DNA of 11,471 nucleotides from Methanobacteriota archaeon. Lineage in GTDB: Archaea > Thermoplasmatota > E2 > DHVEG-1. Each line of letters opens with the position of its first letter. Position 1 is the first letter of the stretch. The stretch covers positions 1 through 11,471 of the forward strand of contig JAPKYG010000029.1 in assembly GCA_026394435.1 (NCBI GenBank), in the 5' to 3' direction. Positions 1 to 5,972 of the stretch are shown in pieces. The notes under the pieces are model-generated. The model saw nothing but the letters and a program-made list of their open reading frames with translations, was not told the DNA's origin and did not search any database. The translations under genes were made by a program, and so were the position numbers.

Positions 1-1230
1 ATCCTCAATACCCACGGTGAAGTGATTCTTCGGTTGTGTTTGTTTAAGGTTGTCGAAGACTGCTTTTGCCATGGTCGGGGTGAATTCCTTAGAGCCAAGA
101 CCGTATCTACCGCCGACGACCGGGATATCCATTTTTTTATCGTGAAGTACGGTCGTCACATCTAAGTATAACGGTTCTCCAAACGCGGTGCTTTCTTTGG
201 TTCTATCAAGAACCGCAATCTTTTTTACGGTTTTTGGAAGGATGTTTATGAAATGATCTTCAGAGAATGGTCGGTAGAGTCGTACTTTGATTAACCCGAC
301 TTTCTCACCTTTTTTATTTAAATAGTCGACGACTTCTCCGGCAGCCTCACAACCGGACCCCATCATGATAAGGACTCGGTCTGCATCGGGTGCACCAACA
401 TAGTCGAATAAATGGTAGGATCGTCCTGTCAATTTGCTGACTCTCTGCATTTCTTCTTCGACAATAGCAGGCATAGCCAGATAGTATTTATTTGATGCTT
501 CAGTGACTTGGAAGTAGATATCAGGATTTTGTGCGGTACCTCTCTGGTGCGGATGCTCTGGATTGAGTGCACGCTGCCGGTGTTTTTTAATTGCATCCCA
601 ATCAACGAGTTTTGCGATATCTTCGTAGTCGATCATCTCGATTTTTTGGATCTCGTGAGAGGTACGGAATCCATCGAAGAAATGGAGAAACGGAATACTT
701 GCGTGAAGCGTAGAAAGATGTGCGACCAATGCAATATCCATCGCCTCTTGAACGGAATTTGATGAAAGCAAGGCAAAACCTGTTGCCCGTGTCGCCATGA
801 CATCTTGATGATCACCGAAAATGGAAAGCGCTTGTCCTGCGATAGCACGACCAGTCACATGGAAAACGCACGGCATCAGCTCCCCAGAAATCTTATACAT
901 GTTGGGGATCATAAGGAGTAAACCCTGGGAGGCAGTAAATGTCGTCGCACAAGCACCAGCACTCAGTGCACCATGCACCGCACCAGCTGCCCCACCCTCG
1001 GATTGCATTTCTGATACCTTGAGGACCTGGCCGAAAATGTTTTTCCGTCCGTGGGCAGCCCACGCATCAACCTCTTCACCCATCGGGGACGATGGGGTGA
1101 TAGGGTAGATAGCAGCAACGTCGCTAAACGCGTACGCGACATGGGCCGCAGCAGTATTTCCATCAACACTTTTTATTATAGCTTTTTTCGTGTTATTTTT
1201 TGTTTCCATCATGGTTTGTTGTTTGGTCAT
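1..1230 (-). CDS. nifJ: Pyruvate:ferredoxin oxidoreductase, single-chain NifJ type (N-terminal 410 residues; cut by left edge)
   Basis: Catalyses CoA-dependent oxidative decarboxylation of pyruvate to acetyl-CoA and CO2, reducing ferredoxin, in the cytoplasm. I translated the whole stretch by hand and it is open for 410 codons to the edge. The order matches NifJ domain I (YPITPSSPM at 41-49, SEMQSEGGAAGA at 73-84, TASQGLLLMIPN near 99-110, HVTGRAI at 124-130), then the GDHQD segment near 139, then domain II with RLYRPFS and VLDRTKE, ending in KNHFTVGIED. Aligned from memory to the Desulfovibrio africanus enzyme, the substrate-site residues Thr31, Glu64 and Arg114 correspond to T45, E78 and R128. 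A full NifJ is about 1,170-1,200 residues, so the ferredoxin-like and thiamine-diphosphate domains lie beyond the edge. The start is ATG 1230, with GAGGTG at 1237-1242 as ribosome binding site. Archaea more often encode this activity as separate por subunits; unbroken continuity from domain I into domain II favours the fused form. Confidence 0.93.
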   Translation of the reverse strand, partial: MTKQQTMMETKNNTKKAIIKSVDGNTAAAHVAYAFSDVAAIYPITPSSPMGEEVDAWAAHGRKNIFGQVLKVSEMQSEGGAAGAVHGALSAGACATTFTASQGLLLMIPNMYKISGELMPCVFHVTGRAIAGQALSIFGDHQDVMATRATGFALLSSNSVQEAMDIALVAHLSTLHASIPFLHFFDGFRTSHEIQKIEMIDYEDIAKLVDWDAIKKHRQRALNPEHPHQRGTAQNPDIYFQVTEASNKYYLAMPAIVEEEMQRVSKLTGRSYHLFDYVGAPDADRVLIMMGSGCEAAGEVVDYLNKKGEKVGLIKVRLYRPFSEDHFINILPKTVKKIAVLDRTKESTAFGEPLYLDVTTVLHDKKMDIPVVGGRYGLGSKEFTPTMAKAVFDNLKQTQPKNHFTVGIED

Positions 1231-1242
1231 GAAAAACACCTC

Positions 1243-1260
1243 ATGAGAAGAAAATCTCAT
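1243..1260 (-). promoter_or_regulatory. Small hairpin abutting the nifJ ribosome binding site
   Basis: ATGAGA (1243-1248) and TCTCAT (1255-1260) form a perfect 6-bp inverted repeat around a 6-nt loop. In the nifJ mRNA the stem ends directly at the GAGGTG ribosome binding site (1237-1242). The alternative palindrome CTCATGAG (1240-1247) overlaps that site and could mask it. The repeat is seen directly; a regulatory role is inference, and a 6-bp stem rich in A/T is weak. Confidence 0.3.
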
Positions 1261-1271
1261 ATTTTTCATTC

Positions 1272-1310
1272 ATCGAGTCGGAGACCAACTAACCGGTATC
1301 CTGGCTCGAT
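1272..1310 (-). promoter_or_regulatory. Imperfect two-step inverted repeat between the nifJ TATA box and gene
   Basis: Outer arms ATCGAG (1272-1277) and CTCGAT (1305-1310) enclose inner arms GGAGACC (1280-1286) and GGTATCC (1295-1301, one mismatch) around an 8-nt loop, so 12 of 13 arm positions pair. It begins immediately downstream of the TATA-like box at 1311-1322 and would span the expected transcription start near 1291. That placement fits an operator. It could instead be a 3'-end hairpin of the deacetylase transcript, whose stop codon is at 1343-1345. Confidence 0.45.
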
Positions 1311-1322
1311 AGATAAATATTT
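1311..1322 (-). promoter_or_regulatory. TATA-like box of nifJ
   Basis: On the minus strand this reads AAATATTTATCT, an archaeal box A-like sequence. The predicted start of transcription about 25 bp downstream (near 1291) would leave a leader of about 60 nt ending in the GAGGTG ribosome binding site. The same AAATATTTA core recurs ahead of the FKBP gene (7771-7782). Confidence 0.5.
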
Positions 1323-1342
1323 GGTTATCAGGAGAAGACGTG

Positions 1343-2377
1343 TTAGAAGCTCCAGTAATCACTAAGGTTTTGCTTCAGCTGCTGAACGGTGTTTTTTACT
1401 TCTTCCGGGTCGGTATCAGGTATTTCCTCTTCTTCTAAGAAATCATTGTTCCCGAGGAGTCCACAGAAAATATTATAGTACGATTTAATGCAGGCGACAC
1501 TATTATACCCTCCACCAAGGAGAACAAGAAGCTTCCGACATGTCTCCTGGGAGAGCCCCGCAACACTTTTTGCCAGATGATAATACGTCTGATAGGTAAG
1601 ACTCAGGTCAGCAAGTGGATCCGCATGATGGGTATCAACACCGGATTGATAGAGGACGATGTCCGGTTTGAATTGCCTGGTGATTGGTGGGACGATTTCT
1701 TCAAATGCCATTCTATAGCTCGCACCACCAGTACCGGGAGGAAACGGGAGATTGACGGTATAACCTGCGGCATCTTCTCGACCGATGATTTCGACACCCC
1801 CAGTACCAGGGTATAAGGTCCGACCATCTTGATGAAACGACAGGTTCAAGACTGTTTTATCATCAATATAGATATCCTGGGTACCGTTCCCATGATGGAC
1901 ATCCAGGTCAATGATCATAAAACGTTTGAGTTTTTGTTTTTCACGGAGATATTCAATCGTTACCGCGATATCGTTAAAGAAACAAAACCCTGAGGAGTGC
2001 CCCTTGCTTGCATGATGAAAGCCACCGAGCGGGTTTACCGTTACCTCATATCCTTCAAAGAGTTTTTCACCTGCAAACATACTTCCGCCAGTAGCAAGAC
2101 TTGCCACCTCAAAAATCCCTTTCGGGGCAGGTGTATCCTCTGAAAGCCATCCACCGGTTTGACTGAGTTTTTTCACATGCTCCACATAAGAGGGATCATG
2201 TACTTTGAGCAAGTCTGCTTCTGTCGCTTTTTTCGGGGTAAAAATCTGAAACTCAGAAAGCACGCTCTTTTCTTTAAGAAACGACATGATATTCTTTGGT
2301 TTATCACCGATGAGTGGATGATCAGCTCCTAGGTCATATTTGTTGAAATCCTCATGATACACAATTGCTCGTTTCAT
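1343..2377 (-). CDS. Histone deacetylase family (AcuC-like / class II) zinc amidohydrolase
   Basis: A 344-residue zinc-dependent deacetylase of the arginase/deacetylase fold, removing acetyl groups from lysine side chains or acetylated polyamines in the cytoplasm. All catalytic elements are visible: the H121-H122 general base pair in GGFHHASKGHSSGFCFFND, zinc ligands D159 and H161 in IIDLDVHHGNGTQ, zinc ligand D248 in SGVDTHHADPLADL, and the transition-state tyrosine Y291 in LLGGGYN. The N-terminal IVYHED resembles the usual IVYHPD opening. I start it at ATG 2377 (MKRAIVYHED). The frame stays open upstream to an ATG at 2479, but that 34-residue extension lies over promoter-like AT-rich DNA and has no family counterpart. 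The ribosome binding site is weak. It is followed after 112 nt by nifJ and diverges from the hydrogenase operon. Possible substrates are chromatin proteins such as Alba, acetyl-CoA synthetase (the AcuC role in Bacillus) or acetylpolyamines; the sequence does not decide. Confidence 0.9.
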   Translation of the reverse strand: MKRAIVYHEDFNKYDLGADHPLIGDKPKNIMSFLKEKSVLSEFQIFTPKKATEADLLKVHDPSYVEHVKKLSQTGGWLSEDTPAPKGIFEVASLATGGSMFAGEKLFEGYEVTVNPLGGFHHASKGHSSGFCFFNDIAVTIEYLREKQKLKRFMIIDLDVHHGNGTQDIYIDDKTVLNLSFHQDGRTLYPGTGGVEIIGREDAAGYTVNLPFPPGTGGASYRMAFEEIVPPITRQFKPDIVLYQSGVDTHHADPLADLSLTYQTYYHLAKSVAGLSQETCRKLLVLLGGGYNSVACIKSYYNIFCGLLGNNDFLEEEEIPDTDPEEVKNTVQQLKQNLSDYWSF

Positions 2378-2574
2378 AGTGACCGATAGGGAAATCGCAC
2401 GGTATGTAAAAAGGTTCCCTTCCGTGTAGAAATATTCACAGTTAAACACATATATCTGTTCAGTATTTACATCAAACACCTAGTTACCTCTCTCGTGGGG
2501 GATCTCTTCAACGACACACATACAAAAATTGAGAAGAAAGGCACCTATATTCCAATGTCATCATGGTGACGATA
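2378..2574. promoter_or_regulatory. Divergent promoter region between the deacetylase and the hydrogenase operon
   Basis: This 197-base AT-rich spacer must carry promoters for both directions. Minus-strand TATA candidates for the deacetylase are GATATATG (about 2449-2456) and a box around AATATT (2427-2438). The latter is followed within a few bases by spaced arms CACGG (2398-2402) and CCGTG (2422-2426). For the operon, TACAAAAATT (2521-2530) would place a start near 2551, leaving a short leader that contains the GGTGA ribosome binding site. CTATATT (2545-2551) is an alternative, but would start transcription at about the ATG and lose that site. None is decisive. Confidence 0.4.
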
Positions 2575-3576
2575 ATGACCACCGAAAAAAAGAATAAAGA
2601 ATCAAGCAAGAAACTCCAGATCGCATTGTATTGGGCGGCAAGCTGTGGCGGCTGTGAAATCGGGATGCTTGACATTGACGAAAAAATCCTCGATGTGACC
2701 GCTGCTGCGGATATCGTGTTTTGGCCAGTTGCTATTGACACAAAATACAAAGACGTTGAGGCATTAGAAGATCAGAGCATTGACGTCTGTTTTTTCAACG
2801 GCGGTATCCGCACCTCAGAACATGAACATCTCGCAAAACTCCTACGGAAGAAATCAAAGATTCTGATCTCATTTGGTGCCTGCGCGGTCAGCGGCGGGGT
2901 GCCGGGTCTTGCAAACATGGCGAATCGCGAGGAAGTCTTCAAAACTGCGTACCTCGAGAACCCTTCCACTGAAAACCCTGAAAAAACACTCCCGAAAACC
3001 AAATCAAAGGTAAAAGAAGGAGACCTCACCATCCCTGAATTCTACGACACGGTAAAACCCCTTCACCAAGTCGTTGAAGTCGATTACTATATCCCTGGTT
3101 GCCCGCCACCGCCATGGTTGATCCTGGATGCGTTTAACGCCATAGTAGAAAACAGGCTTCCATCGAAAGGTTCCGTTCTTGCGCCTCTTAAATCAGTCTG
3201 TGACGAATGCCGGTTTAAACTCTCAGAAAAGAAGATTAACACGATCAAACGTATTTACGAGCTGGAAAAAATCGAGGAGAAATGCTTCTTAGAACAAAGC
3301 GTGATTTGCATGGGACCCGCAACACGGTCTGGGTGCCGCGGTAGATGCATGGAAGGTAACATGCCGTGTACCGGCTGTGGTGGAATACTCCCCAATGCTC
3401 TTGATCAGGGAGCAAGTATGATTTCCGCGCTCGCCTCAATCCTTGGTGTGGAAACCGAACAAGGGATGAGTGACGAAGAGGTAGACAAACTCATCGAAGA
3501 GGTACGGGATGTTGTCGGAACATTCTACAAATACACGTTACCAGCGTCACTAATTAACCGGAAGGTGATGAAATGA
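2575..3576 (+). CDS. mvhG: [NiFe] hydrogenase small subunit, F420-non-reducing (group 3c) type
   Basis: Electron-transfer subunit of a cytosolic hydrogenase, carrying iron-sulfur clusters between the active site in MvhA and MvhD. It has 333 residues from ATG 2575. An ATG at 2563 is in frame, but GGTGA (2565-2569) sits five bases before 2575, so I prefer that start. The proximal cluster ligands appear as C24 and C27 in AASCGGCEIG, C103 in FGACAVSGG and C176 in IPGCPPPP. Eight more cysteines (C209, C212, C237, C245, C254, C258, C265, C268) are enough for two further [4Fe-4S] clusters. There is no twin-arginine signal peptide, consistent with a cytoplasmic enzyme. The stop codon overlaps the mvhA start by four bases (ATGA), implying translational coupling. 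MvhD two genes downstream argues for group 3c over 3b or 3d. Confidence 0.93.
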   Translation: MTTEKKNKESSKKLQIALYWAASCGGCEIGMLDIDEKILDVTAAADIVFWPVAIDTKYKDVEALEDQSIDVCFFNGGIRTSEHEHLAKLLRKKSKILISFGACAVSGGVPGLANMANREEVFKTAYLENPSTENPEKTLPKTKSKVKEGDLTIPEFYDTVKPLHQVVEVDYYIPGCPPPPWLILDAFNAIVENRLPSKGSVLAPLKSVCDECRFKLSEKKINTIKRIYELEKIEEKCFLEQSVICMGPATRSGCRGRCMEGNMPCTGCGGILPNALDQGASMISALASILGVETEQGMSDEEVDKLIEEVRDVVGTFYKYTLPASLINRKVMK

Positions 3577-5030
3577 GAACCATAACGATTGACCCGATCA
3601 CCCGGTTAGAAGGCCATGGAAAAATCAGCATCTTCCTTGATGAACACGGTGATGTCGAAAACGCGTACCTACAGATCCCAGAGCTCCGAGGATTCGAAAA
3701 ATTCTCAGAAGGACGACGTGCTGAGGATATGCCACAGATCACCTCTCGTATCTGCGGAGTCTGCCCTGTTGCTCATCATATTGCTGCGACGAAAGCATTA
3801 GATGCAGCGTTTCAGGTCGACCCGCCCGCGGCAGCAAAGAAACTCCGGGAACTGTTGTATTGCGGATACATCATCTATGACCATATCCTACATTTCTATT
3901 TCCTTGGGGGCCCTGATTTTGTCGTTGGCCCGGAAGCACCAGCTGCAAAAAGAAACATCCTAGGTGTTATAGAAAAAGCAGGAATTGACGTTGCAAAGGA
4001 CGTCATAAAACATCGGGCGTACGGTCAGAAGATCACCGCGATCCTTGGTGGGAAAGCAACACACCCGGTCTGCGGGCTTCCCGGTGGTGTCTCCAAGGGA
4101 TTGGTAAAAGATGAGGTCAAAGAAATCAAAGACATGGTTGCATCCTGTAACACCTTTGCAAAATTCACCTTGAATTTATTTGATGATATTGTGCTTAAAA
4201 ACAAAGAGTATGTGGACCTTATTCGCTCTGACCCATACACGCTGAAAACCTACAACATGGGACTTGTTGACAAACATAACAAAGTCAATTTCTACAACGG
4301 TATGATCCGAGTCAGTGACCAAGAAGCAAACGAAGTCGAAAAGTTCGAAGGCAAAGACTATACAAAACATATCGCAGAGAAAGTCGAAGAATGGAGCTAT
4401 ATGAAATTCCCGTACCTGAAAAGTATTGGATGGCATGGACTTCAAGACGGGAAAAAAAGTGGTATATATCGCGTTGGCCCCTTAGGAAGGTTGAATGCAG
4501 CTGAAGGTATGGCAACCCCACAAGCAGAGAAAGAATACAAACGCATGTTCGATACCCTAGGAGGAAAACCAGTGAACTCAACACTTGCGTTCCATTGGGC
4601 ACGACTCATCGAGCTGTTGTATGCAACCGAACGAGCCAAAGAACTCATTGAGGATTCAGAGATTACCTCTTCACATATTCGAAACCCAGTCGGAAATCCA
4701 GGCTCTGGAATCGGCGTGGTTGAGGCAGCACGAGGAACCTTGATCCACGACTACAAACTCGACAAGAACGGGTTAGTTGAGAAAGCAAACCTCATTGTTG
4801 CAACCACGAATAATGCAGGTGCAATCACCATGTCGGTCCGTGATGCTGCCAAAGGCGTAATAAAGAAAGGAAACGTCAACGACGGACTGCTCAACAAAGT
4901 CGAAATGGCGTTCCGTGCGTACGACCCGTGTTTTGGGTGTGCGACCCATACGCTACCTGGTGGGATGCCCTTGACCGTGAATGTTTATGACCACAAGAAG
5001 AACCTCTCAAAAACAATCTCACGAATCTAG
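3573..5030 (+). CDS. mvhA: [NiFe] hydrogenase large (catalytic) subunit, group 3c type
   Basis: Holds the Ni-Fe centre that splits or forms H2. The 485 residues show the N-terminal RLEGHGKI (11-18), the first nickel-binding motif in RICGVCPVAHH (C61, C64), and the C-terminal motif DPCFGCATH (C453, C456). All four nickel ligands are ordinary cysteines, with no selenocysteine. After H459 there is a 26-residue tail starting TLPGG; in this family the tail is removed by a dedicated protease once nickel is inserted, and such a protease is the next gene. The start ATG 3573 overlaps the mvhG stop and follows GGTGAT at 3564-3569. The TAG stop (5028-5030) forms part of the GGAG ribosome binding site of the following gene. 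Confidence 0.95.
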   Translation: MRTITIDPITRLEGHGKISIFLDEHGDVENAYLQIPELRGFEKFSEGRRAEDMPQITSRICGVCPVAHHIAATKALDAAFQVDPPAAAKKLRELLYCGYIIYDHILHFYFLGGPDFVVGPEAPAAKRNILGVIEKAGIDVAKDVIKHRAYGQKITAILGGKATHPVCGLPGGVSKGLVKDEVKEIKDMVASCNTFAKFTLNLFDDIVLKNKEYVDLIRSDPYTLKTYNMGLVDKHNKVNFYNGMIRVSDQEANEVEKFEGKDYTKHIAEKVEEWSYMKFPYLKSIGWHGLQDGKKSGIYRVGPLGRLNAAEGMATPQAEKEYKRMFDTLGGKPVNSTLAFHWARLIELLYATERAKELIEDSEITSSHIRNPVGNPGSGIGVVEAARGTLIHDYKLDKNGLVEKANLIVATTNNAGAITMSVRDAAKGVIKKGNVNDGLLNKVEMAFRAYDPCFGCATHTLPGGMPLTVNVYDHKKNLSKTISRI

Positions 5031-5039
5031 GAGAACACA

Positions 5040-5498
5040 ATGAAAACGATTGTACTTGGTGTCGGAAACCCAATTCTGCAGGACGATGGTGTTGGAATCC
5101 ATGTCATCAATGAACTACGCGAACATTTGAAAGATTCAAGGGTAATTCTGGAAATCGCATACACTGGAGGAATGAATCTCCTCGACATGATCCGCGGGTT
5201 TGATAAAGTCATCCTTGTTGATGCAGTCAAACAGGAAGACAGCAAAAAAGGCGAGGTCAAACGTTTTTCACTGACTGAAGCACCTGCTGTTCATTCCTGC
5301 AATCCTCATGATGTCTCACTTTCTGAAGCATTGCTTCTAGCAAAACAATTGGGAGAAGAACATCTCCCTCAAGAGATCGTGGTAATCGGTATCGTCGTGA
5401 AGAACACCATTGATTTTGGAGAACAGCTCAGTAGAGAGGTTGCATCTGCGGTCCCAACCGCAGTCGCCTTGGTTCTCACTGAATTAAAAAACACGTAG
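5040..5498 (+). CDS. Hydrogenase maturation protease (HyaD/HybD/HycI family)
   Basis: A 152-residue nickel-sensing endopeptidase that trims the C-terminal tail of the hydrogenase large subunit. The N-terminal GVGNPILQDDGVG is the family signature. Aligned with E. coli HybD, whose nickel ligands are Glu16, Asp62 and His93, the equivalents are D16, D61 (in ILVDAV) and H90 (in NPHDVSL); aspartate in the first position is acceptable chemistry. The start is ATG 5040, nine bases after the mvhA stop, with GGAG overlapping that stop. Placement directly behind mvhA makes MvhA the obvious substrate, with cleavage expected after H459. Confidence 0.93.
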   Translation: MKTIVLGVGNPILQDDGVGIHVINELREHLKDSRVILEIAYTGGMNLLDMIRGFDKVILVDAVKQEDSKKGEVKRFSLTEAPAVHSCNPHDVSLSEALLLAKQLGEEHLPQEIVVIGIVVKNTIDFGEQLSREVASAVPTAVALVLTELKNT

Positions 5499-5510
5499 AG
5501 GAAAAACAAT

Positions 5511-5933
5511 ATGGTAAAAGAATTCGAGCCAAGCATCCTTGGATTTCTCTGTAACTGGTGCAGTTACGCGGGAGCGGATCTCGCCGGGACAAGCAGGATG
5601 AAGTATCCTTCGAATCTGAAATCAATTCGAGTCATGTGTTCTGGGAGAGTTGACCCAGCGTTTGTCCTTGAAGCATTCAGAAAAGGAGTTGACGGAGTGC
5701 TCATCGCGGGGTGTCATCCTGGTGACTGCCATTATCAATCTGGAAACTATAAGACGAACCGCAGGGTTAAACTCTTAAAAAAATTATTAGAAGAACTCGG
5801 GATTGATCCGAAACGAGTACGGTTTGAATACGTCTCTGCCTCGGAAGGACAAAAGTTTGCAACGGTGGTCACTGAGTTTGTCGCTGAAATTAAAAAACTT
5901 GGACCAAATCCCATTATCACACATAAGAAATAA
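5511..5933 (+). CDS. mvhD: F420-non-reducing hydrogenase iron-sulfur subunit D
   Basis: A 140-residue [2Fe-2S] protein that in methanogens passes electrons from the MvhAG hydrogenase to HdrA of heterodisulfide reductase, the entry point for flavin-based electron bifurcation. The family pattern is complete: FLCNWCSYAGADLAGTSR (C14, C17), RVMCSGRVDP (C43), GCHPGDCHY (C68, C73) and the VSASEGQKFA segment near residues 108-117. The start is ATG 5511, twelve bases after the protease stop, with GAGGA at 5498-5502. It is the last gene of the operon and converges with asnA. No hdrA, hdrB or hdrC is in the window, so its electron partner must be encoded elsewhere or differ from the methanogen one. Confidence 0.94.
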   Translation: MVKEFEPSILGFLCNWCSYAGADLAGTSRMKYPSNLKSIRVMCSGRVDPAFVLEAFRKGVDGVLIAGCHPGDCHYQSGNYKTNRRVKLLKKLLEELGIDPKRVRFEYVSASEGQKFATVVTEFVAEIKKLGPNPIITHKK

Positions 5934-5966
5934 TAAAAAAAGAAATAGGACGACCATAATGGTCGT
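5934..5966 (-). terminator. Palindrome plus T-tract behind asnA, between convergent genes
   Basis: ACGACCAT (5950-5957) and ATGGTCGT (5959-5966) form a perfect 17-base palindrome around one central base, beginning seven bases past the asnA stop. In the asnA direction it is followed by a T-tract opposite the A7 run at 5935-5941. A T-rich tract is the usual archaeal termination signal. For the converging mvhD transcript, the nearest T-rich stretch is at 5991-5999 inside the asnA 3' end, in the loop of TGTATG/CATACA. Confidence 0.5.
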
Positions 5967-5972
5967 TCGTAC

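Noticed and set aside
2378..2479. A 34-residue N-terminal extension of the deacetylase.
   Set aside because: The family begins at the IVYHED segment; the extension is over AT-rich promoter DNA and contains no recognisable signal or domain.
4312..4648. Minus-strand frames of 68-96 codons opposite mvhA.
   Set aside because: They overlap each other and the conserved mvhA frame, and carry no recognisable motif.
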